This document shows, one piece after another, positions 1 to 6,938 of a stretch of DNA of 15,373 bases (its first letter is position 1; each line of letters opens with the position of its first letter). Below the pieces are notes generated by a model. It was not told the DNA's origin, ran no database searches, and saw only the letters and a program-made list of their open reading frames with translations. This stretch comes from Micromonosporaceae bacterium (lineage in GTDB: Bacteria > Actinomycetota > Actinomycetes > Mycobacteriales > Micromonosporaceae), in contig JADGHA010000048.1 in assembly GCA_019689695.1 (NCBI GenBank), positions 1 through 15,373 of the forward strand, given 5' to 3'. A program made the translations under genes and the position numbers.

Positions 1-2
1 CC

Positions 3-236
3 CACGACGACCAGCCCCACCCACGCACGCACCCCGGGCATGAATGGCTCTACGTGCTCCGCGGCCGACTCCGTGTCCGGCTCGGCGAGCGCGACTTCGT
101 CATGGGGCCTGGCGAAGCAGCCGAGTTCGACTGCCAGATCCCCCATTGGTTCGGCGCCGCCGGCCGCGGCAGCGTGGAGTTGATCAGCGTCTTCGGCACC
201 CAGGGCGAACGAATCCGCCTCCGGACTCGATACTGA
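3..236 (+). CDS. C-terminal part of a cupin-domain protein, probably an XRE-cupin regulator (5' end outside window)
   Basis: The frame is open from the window edge to TGA at 234-236 and gives 77 residues. The stretch HPGHEWLYVLRGRLRV, followed by GPGEAAEFDCQIPHWF, is a classical small cupin_2 barrel. The His and Glu of HPGHEW, together with the later IPHWF histidine, are the usual metal or ligand positions. In actinobacteria this type of cupin at a C-terminus usually follows an N-terminal helix-turn-helix (XRE) domain in transcription regulators sensing small molecules. The HTH part would lie left of the window, so regulator identity is inference; a stand-alone cupin is the alternative. The gene runs convergently toward the GH9 cellulase and ends before a strong hairpin. 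No link to cellulose metabolism is visible. Confidence 0.75.
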   Translation, partial: HDDQPHPRTHPGHEWLYVLRGRLRVRLGERDFVMGPGEAAEFDCQIPHWFGAAGRGSVELISVFGTQGERIRLRTRY

Positions 237-285
237 CGCTCCGGCGTCGGCTCGCACTCGAGAAGCGACGCAGGCGCGGCGGGCA

Positions 286-323
286 AGGCCCGGCCGTCCC
301 TCGGGAGCGGGACGGCCGGGCCT
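286..323. terminator. Bidirectional hairpin terminator between convergent genes
   Basis: A perfect 15-bp inverted repeat (286-300 and 309-323) with an 8-nt loop lies between the cupin gene stop (236) and the GH9 stop (329). It has no T-tract, as is common for actinomycete terminators, and its position suits both converging transcripts. Confidence 0.8.
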
Positions 324-328
324 GATCC

Positions 329-2569
329 TCAGTGCTGGTTGGCCGCGAAGGCCGCCATCCAGGCCAGCGCCGAGTTCCAGTTGATCGCCACCTCGTTGGT
401 CGAGTACGACTGGATGTCATCGACGTAGCAGAACTGGGCGACGCAGCCGGGCAGCAGCCGCTGCACGAACGGGTCCTGCAGCGCCGCGTTGGCGCCGCCG
501 GAGATGGAGCCGACCGGCGGGTTGGGCAGGTTCGGGTCCAGCTCGTGGGCGTAGATGCGGCTGTGCTGGTTCTGCGAGCTCTTCTCGCCGTACCCGGTCA
601 CGTACGAGTGGTTGAGCGCGTTGCGGCCGAAGATGTAGTCGAGGCCCTGCAGCGCGCCGTCGCGGTACCGCTTCTGGTGGGTCAGCTCGTACGCGGTGGC
701 GAGCACCGCCATGTTGTTCAGGATGTTGCTGTTCGAGCCCCAGACGTAGTAGCTGCCCGCGCCGGGGAGCGGCAGCCCGTACGCCTGCGAGCGCTCGATG
801 GCGAGGAAGGCGTCCGCGGCCTCCACCACCGACTGGCGTACCTGCTTGCGCACCTGGTGCGGCAGTCTACTGGGGACGGTGGCCAGGTCGAGCCGGCCGA
901 GTGCGCCGACCGACTGCCAGCCGAACCCGCCGGCCGGGAACACGTCGGCGGTGTGCACCGGCGACGTGACCACCTCGTGCAGGTACTTCCACTCGCCGGT
1001 GGTCAGGTACAGCTCGGCCGCGGCCCAGTAGAACTCGTCATCCACATTGGAGTCGCCGTACGCGCCGCCGCCGTTGCCGTCCGCATCGGAGGCGAAGATC
1101 GCCGGGTGCGCCTTGGCCGCGTCCCACGCGGTCCGCGCGGCGGCGAGCAGCCGGTTGGCGAACGCCCGGTCGTACCGCTTGTAGAGCCGGGCGCCCTGCG
1201 CCGCGACCGCGGCCAGGTTGAGCGTGGCGGCGGTGGAGGGCGGGTGCAGCTCGCGCGGCTGCGGGTCGTCCTGCGGCTGCAGCGGTAGGCCGGTCCAGTT
1301 CTGGTCGTGGATCTTGTGATGCGCCATGCCGGCCAGCGGCTGTCCGGCCGGCACCTGCATGCGCAGCAGGAACTCCAGCTCCCAGCGCGCCTCGTCGAGC
1401 ACGTCCGGCACGCCGTTGCGGCCCTCGGGGACCCGCAGCTTGCCGTCCTTGGTGAGCATGTGCTGCTCCACGATGCTCAGCAGCTGTGCGGTGGCGATGC
1501 CGCCGTTGACCACGTACTTGCCGTGGTCGCCAGCGTCGTACCAGCCGCCGCGCACGTCCAGCCGGTAGTCGCACACGCCCGGCTGGCAGGGCACGTCGGT
1601 GTCGCCCTGGTTCGGCGGTACGCCCAAATGGCCGGCCGGTCGGGCGTACTGCTCGCCGACCAGGGCGCCGTCGATGGCGATGCCACTGCGCTGGATGTAG
1701 AAGAACTGCAGCGCGTCGGAGGGCAGCTGCCGGTAGACGTCGCGGGAGATGTCGAACGGGAAGCTGGTCTCACCGTCGGCGGTCAGGGTGAACCCGGTGC
1801 CGGACTTGTGGTACCAGCTGAAGTCGATGGTGTGGACGTTCTGGCCGGACGCCTCGTCCACGCCGCGCGGGGTGGACCAGCCAGAAGCGACCACCCGGCC
1901 GCGGGCATCCTGCAACGTCCAGGGGAGCGGCTCGGTGGCGTCCGTGACCACCGTGGCGTTCTTGGGCCCGCCGGGCAGGTAGCCGACCTGGTTGACGCGT
2001 ACCCGTGGGCCGGTGTCCGGCACGTAGACCGGCGGTTCGACGCCGCCGAGCAGCGAGACGTTGTCGACGCAGAAGGTCCACGGCTCGGTCGCGCCACCGA
2101 TCTGGAACGAGACCTGGCCGCGGTTGGTGTCGGTGGCGGAGGTGAAGGTGTAGGTGAAGGTCTGCGGCGTCGGGGACAGCAGCGTCGGCTGGGAGATCTC
2201 CGCGGTGAACGGCGGGTCGGCCAGCTGGACGTTGGCGTTGATGCTCTTGGTGATGCTCGCCGAGGCGGTGAACGAGAACTGGTAGGACTCTCCGCTTATC
2301 AACGGGATGTCGTTCTGGCCGATGATCGCGTCCCACGGGTTCACCGTGCCGGCGGGGACGTCCGCGCACATCTGTCCATCGACGACGGTGGCCGGGACGT
2401 TGCTGGTCCACCACCACGGGTCGGTCGTGCCGTTGTCGAAGGTGCCGTTCTTCACCTGGTCGACGTCGTCGGCCTGGGCGGTGGAGACGGTCAACCCGGT
2501 AACCGCGAGGGCGGCCGAGGCGGTGGCCGCGAGCAGGGTGACCCCCCGCCTGCGCGATGTTCGGATCAT
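329..2569 (-). CDS. Secreted GH9 cellulase with N-terminal CBM4 and Ig-like domain
   Basis: A secreted 746-residue cellulase hydrolysing beta-1,4-glucan outside the cell. Residues 1-33 form a signal peptide (basic N-region, hydrophobic core, cleavage after AQA). Residues about 37-176 resemble a CBM4 carbohydrate-binding module (NGTFDNGTTDPWWW start). Residues about 186-300 are the Ig-like domain that precedes many GH9 catalytic domains (RVRVNQVGYLPG). Residues about 300-746 are the GH9 (alpha/alpha)6 domain, with GWYDAGDHGKYV carrying the catalytic-base aspartates D345 and D348, the HSR motif at H669, and acid E726 in YSTNEVAIN. The order matches the front of Thermobifida Cel9B, but this protein stops right after GH9, without the Fn3 and CBM2 found there. 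The start at 2569 is chosen because the signal peptide begins there and an AGAAGGGA ribosome site precedes it; a longer in-frame start at 2656 would lie upstream of the promoter and operator. Probably CelR-regulated. Confidence 0.93.
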   Translation of the reverse strand: MIRTSRRRGVTLLAATASAALAVTGLTVSTAQADDVDQVKNGTFDNGTTDPWWWTSNVPATVVDGQMCADVPAGTVNPWDAIIGQNDIPLISGESYQFSFTASASITKSINANVQLADPPFTAEISQPTLLSPTPQTFTYTFTSATDTNRGQVSFQIGGATEPWTFCVDNVSLLGGVEPPVYVPDTGPRVRVNQVGYLPGGPKNATVVTDATEPLPWTLQDARGRVVASGWSTPRGVDEASGQNVHTIDFSWYHKSGTGFTLTADGETSFPFDISRDVYRQLPSDALQFFYIQRSGIAIDGALVGEQYARPAGHLGVPPNQGDTDVPCQPGVCDYRLDVRGGWYDAGDHGKYVVNGGIATAQLLSIVEQHMLTKDGKLRVPEGRNGVPDVLDEARWELEFLLRMQVPAGQPLAGMAHHKIHDQNWTGLPLQPQDDPQPRELHPPSTAATLNLAAVAAQGARLYKRYDRAFANRLLAAARTAWDAAKAHPAIFASDADGNGGGAYGDSNVDDEFYWAAAELYLTTGEWKYLHEVVTSPVHTADVFPAGGFGWQSVGALGRLDLATVPSRLPHQVRKQVRQSVVEAADAFLAIERSQAYGLPLPGAGSYYVWGSNSNILNNMAVLATAYELTHQKRYRDGALQGLDYIFGRNALNHSYVTGYGEKSSQNQHSRIYAHELDPNLPNPPVGSISGGANAALQDPFVQRLLPGCVAQFCYVDDIQSYSTNEVAINWNSALAWMAAFAANQH

Positions 2570-2591
2570 GTGGCTTCCCTTCTGGAAGAGG

Positions 2592-2605
2592 TGGGAGCGC
2601 TCCCA
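2592..2605. promoter_or_regulatory. CelR/CebR operator (perfect 14-bp palindrome) upstream of GH9
   Basis: TGGGAGCGCTCCCA is identical to the published Thermobifida CelR box, and Streptomyces CebR uses the same type of site. It lies 23 bp upstream of the GH9 start codon and directly abuts the predicted -10 element, so bound repressor would cover the transcription start. Confidence 0.93.
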
Positions 2606-2634
2606 ACATTGCCCACATCTTCCATGCCTGTCAA
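2606..2634 (-). promoter_or_regulatory. GH9 promoter, housekeeping sigma type
   Basis: On the minus strand a consensus -35 TTGACA (2629-2634) is followed by exactly 17 nt and CAATGT (2606-2611) as -10. The -10 touches the CelR box, giving a start site near 2599 inside the operator. This is a textbook arrangement for LacI-type repression. Confidence 0.75.
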
Positions 2635-2654
2635 TCACCCGATCAGGCTTCAGC

Positions 2655-2774
2655 ATGACGGGCCCGGCCGGCCGGGCGCCGGTCGACCGCGCGGCTGCGA
2701 GAATCGCGAAGGCTCATGGCGCCGGTGCCTACCACTACCACCGCGCCTACAACCCAGACTGGGCGTTCGACTGA
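2655..2774 (+). other. Short orphan reading frame, possible C-terminal gene remnant
   Basis: A 39-residue frame on the plus strand, ATG at 2655 to TGA at 2772-2774, ends in AHGAGAYHYHRAYNPDWAFD. Its last 20 or so codons look like ordinary GC-rich coding sequence, and the aromatic, unbiased composition is unlike an antisense shadow. No convincing ribosome site precedes it, and it overlaps a GC palindrome and the GH9 promoter region. I do not recognise the family. It could be the tail of a gene lost by deletion, or chance. Confidence 0.2.
2662..2677. terminator. GC-rich palindrome, possible terminator of the membrane-protein pair
   Basis: A perfect 16-bp palindrome, GCCCGGCCGGCCGGGC, lies between the end of the small membrane-protein operon (2791, minus strand) and the GH9 promoter. 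It can fold as a hairpin that would insulate GH9 from upstream readthrough. There is no T-tract, so the call rests on position and stem strength. Confidence 0.4.
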
Positions 2775-2790
2775 AGCGGCGTCCGGTCCG

Positions 2791-3201
2791 TCAGTCGCGG
2801 GCGGTGCGGCGCAGCCAGAGCAGCCCGAGGACGGGCAGGACCAGCGGCACGAAGCCGTATCCGCGGCCGTAGTCCGACCAGACCGTGGCGTCCGGGAACT
2901 CACCGGGTGCGACCAGGCTGAACGTGCCCACCGCGAGCACGCCGGCCAGTTCGACCGTGCAGCAGACCAGGGCGGTGCGCCACCCACCCGCGCCGCCGCG
3001 GGCCAGCGCGACAGTGAGCATCAGGTAGACCGCGGCGGCGAACGCCGAGAGCAGGTAGGCCACGGGCGCATCGTGGAACTTGGTCGCGATCTGCACCCCG
3101 GCGCGCGCTCCAGCGGCGAGCGCGAACAGGCCGTACACCCCGACCAGCACGCGGCCCGGGCCCGCGTAGGTCGGCCGGGCCGGGGTGCGGTTTTCAGCCA
3201 A
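2791..3201 (-). CDS. Small integral membrane protein, function unknown
   Basis: The 136-residue product has about four hydrophobic segments (roughly residues 16-35, 44-66, 74-98 and 112-130) and a basic C-terminus (WLRRTARD), so it should sit in the cytoplasmic membrane. I do not recognise a named family; similar small four-helix membrane proteins occur in pairs in actinobacteria. The start chosen is TTG at 3199-3201, which overlaps the stop of the upstream gene by 8 bp (TTGGCTGA), implying translational coupling. No strong ribosome site is visible and later GTG codons are possible. The loop SDYGRGYGFVP between the last two helices is rich in aromatic residues. It is the second gene of a two-gene operon with 3194-3565. 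Confidence 0.65.
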   Translation of the reverse strand: MAENRTPARPTYAGPGRVLVGVYGLFALAAGARAGVQIATKFHDAPVAYLLSAFAAAVYLMLTVALARGGAGGWRTALVCCTVELAGVLAVGTFSLVAPGEFPDATVWSDYGRGYGFVPLVLPVLGLLWLRRTARD

Positions 3202-3565
3202 CGGTGCCGTCCCAGATCTGTTGCAGCCGGGCCACCAGCACCGGGATGACCAGGAACGCGAAGCCGATGATCGCGGTGCCCCAGCGGGTGCGCTCCAGCA
3301 GGCCGAGCCAGGTGCCCACCGGCAGGATCACCAGCGAGGCGATCAGGTAGCCGATGAACAGGGCCACCTCCTCCGGCCGGTCGCCCTGTACCAGGCGGTT
3401 GGCGGCGATCGACTCCTGGATCAGCAGGCCCAGCTCGACCAGGGCGGCGCCGGCGAACTGCACCCGGTCCGGCGGGCGGTCCCGCACCACGCCGACCAGG
3501 CTCCACGCGGTGAACACCAGCGAGGCGGCGATGATCGCGGTGGCCAGGGAGTCGATCACGGGCAC
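3194..3565 (-). CDS. Small integral membrane protein, function unknown (first of a pair)
   Basis: A 123-residue product with hydrophobic segments near residues 5-27, 39-55, 67-90 and 95-112, predicted as a four-helix membrane protein. No catalytic or transporter signature is visible. The start is GTG at 3563-3565; a second GTG two codons later (3559) is equally plausible because AGGGTG lies just before it. It is transcribed divergently from the MarR gene at 3612, leaving only 46 bp between the two starts, so the promoters of both must share that space. It overlaps the next membrane-protein gene by 8 bp, suggesting both proteins are made together and may interact. Function not inferable from sequence. 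Confidence 0.65.
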   Translation of the reverse strand: MPVIDSLATAIIAASLVFTAWSLVGVVRDRPPDRVQFAGAALVELGLLIQESIAANRLVQGDRPEEVALFIGYLIASLVILPVGTWLGLLERTRWGTAIIGFAFLVIPVLVARLQQIWDGTVG

Positions 3566-3599
3566 ACCCTATCCAACCCAATTAGCTCCGAGTACGAGG

Positions 3600-3605
3600 T
3601 ATCTT
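3600..3605 (+). promoter_or_regulatory. Possible -10 element of the MarR gene (leaderless transcript)
   Basis: TATCTT ends 6 nt before the GTG start at 3612, where no ribosome site is visible. Transcription would then start at or next to the start codon, giving a leaderless mRNA as is frequent in actinobacteria. No good -35 is seen. Confidence 0.35.
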
Positions 3606-3611
3606 GGCCGG

Positions 3612-4064
3612 GTGAGCACGGCGACCCGGGACCGCACCGAGGTCCTCGCCGGCGAGCTGATGAGCGTCACCGCCGGCATCCGGCGGCAGCTTCGCCGCCA
3701 GCTGCGGCAGGTGCTGCCCGGCCCGCGGCTGCCCCCGGCACAGCTGGACCTGCTGATCGTGGTGGAGGGTGAGCCCGGCATCGGGGTGGCGGCGGCCGCC
3801 CGGGCCTTGCACCTGGCCGGCAACTCGGTCAGCGCGCTGGTCAACAGCCTGGTCGCGGCGCGGCTGCTACGCCGGGAGACCGACCCGGCCGACCGCCGGG
3901 CGGCCCGGCTTTACCTGACCCCGGCGGCCGGGCGCCGGTTGAACCGGTACCGGCAGACCCGGGCTGCCCTGGTCGGCCGGGCCCTGGACCGGGTGGGCGA
4001 GGCCGACCGGGAGGCGATCGAACAGGCACTGCCCGCGCTGCGCCGCTTGCTGGAGGTGCTCTGA
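3612..4064 (+). CDS. MarR-family transcriptional regulator
   Basis: The 150-residue product has a MarR winged-helix fold. The helix-turn-helix is at about residues 55-84 (GVAAAARALHLAGNSVSALVNSL), followed by the characteristic wing DPADRRAARLYLTPAG near 91-106 and a long C-terminal dimerisation helix. It should bind an operator in the 46-bp space shared with the divergent membrane-protein operon and control its own downstream ABC transporter genes, as MarR repressors of exporters commonly do; the ligand is unknown. GTG at 3612 is preferred over the longer in-frame ATG at 3354, because that extension would run through the divergent gene and its promoter. Its stop codon is immediately followed by the GTG of the ATPase, so the two are co-translated. 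Confidence 0.88.
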   Translation: MSTATRDRTEVLAGELMSVTAGIRRQLRRQLRQVLPGPRLPPAQLDLLIVVEGEPGIGVAAAARALHLAGNSVSALVNSLVAARLLRRETDPADRRAARLYLTPAAGRRLNRYRQTRAALVGRALDRVGEADREAIEQALPALRRLLEVL

Positions 4065-4877
4065 GTGACCGAGGAGTTCGCGCTGGAGTGCCACGGGCTG
4101 CGGTACCAGTTCGGCGAGACACTAGCCGTGGACGGCGTGGACCTCACCGTCGCGCGCGGCGAGATCTTCGGTCTGCTCGGCCCGAACGGCGCCGGCAAGA
4201 CCACCACCATCCGGGCGGTCACCGCCCTGCTGCCCGTGCCTCCTGGCACGATCTCGGTCTTCGGCCTCGACGTGGCCGGGCGCAAGATGGCGGTGCGGCG
4301 TCTGATCGGGTACGTGCCGCAGCTGCTATCCGCGGACGGCTCGCTGACCGGCCGGGAGAACGTGGCGCTGTTCGCCCGGCTCTTCGACGTGCCCCGCCGG
4401 CTGCGGCCCACCCGGGTCAGCGAGGCGATCGACGCGATGGGGCTCGGCGATGCGGCGGACCGGCTGGCAAGCACCTACTCGGGCGGGATGATCCGCCGGC
4501 TGGAGCTGGCCCAGGCGTTGGTCAGCGCGCCCCGGCTGCTGATCCTCGACGAGCCCACCATCGGGCTGGACCCGGTGGCGCGGGCCGGCGTGTGGGAGCG
4601 CATCGCCGCGGTGCGCCGCGAGACCGGCATGACGGTGCTGGTCACCACGCACTACATGGATGAGGCCGAGCAGTGCTGCGACCGGGTGGCGTTGATGCAC
4701 CGGGGCCGGGTGCGGGCGGTGGGCACGCCGGCGCAGCTGATTGACGGCCTCGGCCTGCCCGGCGCCACCCTGGACGACGTGTTCCGCGCCTACAGCGGCG
4801 GGGAAACGCTGGACGACCAGATAGGAGGGTTGCGGGATGTCCGGGCAACTCGCCGCACCGCTCGACGTCTCGGCTGA
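4065..4877 (+). CDS. ABC transporter ATP-binding protein, drug-exporter (DrrA/NodI) type
   Basis: A 270-residue cytoplasmic ATPase. All nucleotide-binding motifs are intact: Walker A GPNGAGKTT (residues 39-47), Q-loop Q86 in YVPQ, signature YSGGM (138-142), Walker B LLILDEP (158-164) and the switch histidine H196 in VTTH. The family (CcmA/DrrA-like, partner of ABC-2 permeases) drives export of drugs, lipids or polysaccharides. The GTG start follows the MarR stop without any gap, and the 3' end overlaps the permease gene by 41 bp, so the three genes form one operon. After the core, residues about 230-270 are the usual short, variable tail. Substrate cannot be read from sequence; an antibiotic or a carbohydrate-related compound are both possible. 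Confidence 0.93.
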   Translation: MTEEFALECHGLRYQFGETLAVDGVDLTVARGEIFGLLGPNGAGKTTTIRAVTALLPVPPGTISVFGLDVAGRKMAVRRLIGYVPQLLSADGSLTGRENVALFARLFDVPRRLRPTRVSEAIDAMGLGDAADRLASTYSGGMIRRLELAQALVSAPRLLILDEPTIGLDPVARAGVWERIAAVRRETGMTVLVTTHYMDEAEQCCDRVALMHRGRVRAVGTPAQLIDGLGLPGATLDDVFRAYSGGETLDDQIGGLRDVRATRRTARRLG

Positions 4878-5658
4878 GCCCGGCGTCGGCACCGCCGCGT
4901 GGCGGGCACTGTCCCGGGTGGGCGCCCTGTGCCTGGTGGAGCTGCAGAAGCTGCGCCACGACAAGACCGAGCTGATGACCCGGGCCATCCAGCCGGCGCT
5001 GTGGCTGCTGGTGTTCGGCACCACGTTCACCCGGCTGCGGACGATCCCCACCGGCGACGTGGGGTACCTGGACTTCCTCGCCCCCGGCATCCTGGCCCAG
5101 TCCGGCCTGTTCGTCTCCATCTTCTACGGCATCCAGATCATCTGGGAGCGGGACGCGGGCGTGTTGGCCAAGCTGCTGGTGACCCCGACGCCGCGGGCCG
5201 CACTGGTCGCCGGCAAGGCGTTCGCGGCCGGCATCCGCGCGGTCGCCCAGGCGGTGGTCGTGCTGACCATCGCCGCCCTGCTCGGCGTGGACCTCACCGC
5301 CAACCCGCTGCGGCTGCTCGGCGCGGTCGCCGTGGTGCTGCTCGGCTCGGCCTTCTTCTGCTGCCTGTCCATTGTGATCGCGGGGCTGGTGCTGAAGCGG
5401 GAGCGCGTGATGGGCATCGGGCAGGCGATCATGATGCCGCTCTTCTTCGCCTCCAACGCGCTCTACCCAGTGCGCCTGATGCCGGGCTGGCTACAGGCGG
5501 TCAACCATGTCAACCCACTCAGCTACGAGGTGGAGGCCGTGCGCGGCCTGCTGATCCATACGCCTGCGCGGTACGTACTCGACGTCGTGGTGCTGGTCGT
5601 GGCGGCCGCGGTCGCGATCTTCGTGGCGGCGGGCCTGCTCGCCCGGTTGGCCCGCTGA
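4837..5658 (+). CDS. ABC-2 type permease
   Basis: The 273-residue membrane partner of the ATPase. About six transmembrane segments (near residues 50-64, 81-102, 125-150, 157-186, 195-211 and 246-271) match the ABC-2 (DrrB-like) fold. Family landmarks are visible: ELQKLRHDK before the first helix, the LVTPTPR region near residue 117-123, and SNALYPVRLMPGWLQAVNHVNPLSYEV cut by the fifth helix (read in pieces around residues 204-230). AGGAGG at about 4823 sets the ATG start at 4837, inside the end of the ATPase gene. Together with 4065-4877 it should make a dimeric exporter. The frame-broken GH6 gene begins only 21 bp after its stop, in the same orientation. Confidence 0.92.
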   Translation: MSGQLAAPLDVSAEPGVGTAAWRALSRVGALCLVELQKLRHDKTELMTRAIQPALWLLVFGTTFTRLRTIPTGDVGYLDFLAPGILAQSGLFVSIFYGIQIIWERDAGVLAKLLVTPTPRAALVAGKAFAAGIRAVAQAVVVLTIAALLGVDLTANPLRLLGAVAVVLLGSAFFCCLSIVIAGLVLKRERVMGIGQAIMMPLFFASNALYPVRLMPGWLQAVNHVNPLSYEVEAVRGLLIHTPARYVLDVVVLVVAAAVAIFVAAGLLARLAR

Positions 5659-5679
5659 CTCCTCGTACCGAAGGGCGGC

Positions 5680-6847
5680 ATGGACGGTTCCGCGCGCGCG
5701 GGCCTCTCCCGCGTGCAGCACTGGGCGCTGCGCAAGCGGGTGGTGGCTTGCGCAGCCGTCACGCTCGCGGTCGTCGCGGTCGGCGCCGCGCTGCTGCGGC
5801 CGGACCCGCCGGACGCCGGCGCCACGACAGTCGGCGCCGCGGCAGCACCCGCGACCGGCCCGCTCCGGTGCTCAAGCGCCGGCGGAGACGCTCCCTTCGG
5901 GCGTTGGCCCGGCGGGCTCCGGCCGTTTGGGACCGAGCCCGGCGGCGAGCGGGGTCGCCAGCCACGCCACCCGCAGGCCGGCCGCGGCGAGCTCCGTCTT
6001 CTACGTCGACCCGCAGACCCAGGCCGCCCGGTGGGTCGCGGCCCACCCGAACGACCCCCGAGCCCCGGTGATCCGCGACCGCATCGCGCGCGTCCCGCAG
6101 GCCCGGTGGTTCGCCAGCAACAACACGTCGACCGTACGCTCCGAAGTGGACCGCTTCGTGGGCGCCGCCGCGGCGGCGCGCAAGGTCCCGATCATGGTCG
6201 TGTACAACATTCCCGACCGGGATTGCGGCGGCGCCAGCTCCGGTGGCATGCCCAGCCACGAGGCGTACCGGAAGTGGATCGACCAGGTGGCCGCCGGCCT
6301 TCGTGGGCGCCCGGCGACCATCATCCTCGAGCCGGACGTGCTCTCCTTGATGAGCAACTGCCTCACCCCAGCACAGCAGGATGAGACCAGCGCCTCGATG
6401 GCGTACGCGGGCAAGGCGTTGAAGGCGGCCTCGGCACAGGCGAAGGTCTACTTCGACGCCGGGCACTCGAACTGGCTGGCGCCCGCGGAGATGGCCCGCC
6501 GGCTGGTCGCCGCGGACGTCGCGGGCAGCGCGGACGGCATCGCCACCAACGTGTCCAACTACCGGACCACCGCGGACGAGGTGGCGTACGCCAGGAAGGT
6601 GCTCGCGGCGGTCGGGGCGCCGCGGCTGCGCGCGGTGGTGGACACCAGCCGCAACGGCAACGGGCCGCGCGGCGACGAGTGGTGCGACCCGCCCGGCCGG
6701 GCCGTCGGCACCCCGAGCACCACCGCCACCGGCGACGGGAAGATCGCGGCGTTCCTGTGGGTCAAGCCGCCTGGCGAGTCGGACGGCTGCATCGCGGGCG
6801 CCGGCCAGTTCGTCCCGCAGCGGGCGTACGACCTGGCGACCGGCTGA
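5680..6847 (+). pseudogene. GH6 cellulase with a +1 frame break between signal peptide and catalytic domain
   Basis: An N-terminal export signal (ATG 5680 with AAGGGCGG before it; basic stretch LRKR, hydrophobic core, then LLRPDPPDAG) reads in frame 1. The GH6 catalytic domain from about 5990 to TGA 6845-6847 reads in frame 2. The span is 1168 nt, one more than a multiple of three, so removing one base would give a 388-residue secreted enzyme without CBM. Neither frame has a nearby stop, so the break can only be placed between about 5810 and 5990, within a linker. All GH6 residues seen in the intact paralogue survive: YNIPDRDCGG with the acid aspartate, ILEPD, and VDTSRNG. This suggests a recent lesion or a sequencing error. 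A TTG at 5927 could start the catalytic frame alone, but has no ribosome site and would not be exported. It has no CelR box of its own. Confidence 0.8.
5992..6839 (+). repeat. Direct repeat copy 1 (GH6 catalytic domain)
   Basis: This stretch aligns to 7049-7896 at a constant offset of 1057 bp without indels, beginning with about 50 identical bases. By eye the encoded domains differ at roughly 47 of about 286 residues. It is a tandem duplication of the catalytic domain only; the signal regions and 3' ends differ. Confidence 0.9.
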
Positions 6848-6891
6848 CCCTCTTCCCAGAAGGCCCGCAGATACGTAAGGTGGTCGATACC

Positions 6892-6905
6892 TGGGAGCGC
6901 TCCCA
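6892..6905. promoter_or_regulatory. CelR/CebR operator upstream of GH6-CBM2
   Basis: A second perfect TGGGAGCGCTCCCA, here extended to 16 bp by flanking C and G (6891-6906), 33 bp before the start codon at 6939. A 9-bp direct repeat TCGATACCT flanks it (6884-6892 and 6916-6924). No convincing -35/-10 pair is visible. Confidence 0.93.
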
Positions 6906-6938
6906 GTTATGTTCCTCGATACCTTGGTGGGAGAACAG

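Noticed and set aside
332..1288. Long plus-strand frame opposite the GH9 gene
   Set aside because: Shadow frame in high-GC sequence: Arg/Val/Gly/Ala-rich, no domain, no ribosome site, fully covered by the GH9 domain on the other strand.
4590..4605. Third CelR-like box (TGGGAGCGCATC)
   Set aside because: Only half of the palindrome, and it lies inside the ABC ATPase coding sequence.
5850..5990. Programmed ribosomal frameshift site in GH6 copy 1
   Set aside because: No slippery heptamer or clear following stem; mutation or sequencing error is simpler. Kept only as a remote option.
4899..6071. 390-codon plus-strand frame across the permease and the GH6 5' part
   Set aside because: Arg/Gly/Pro/Ala-rich out-of-frame reading of the permease gene; no domain.
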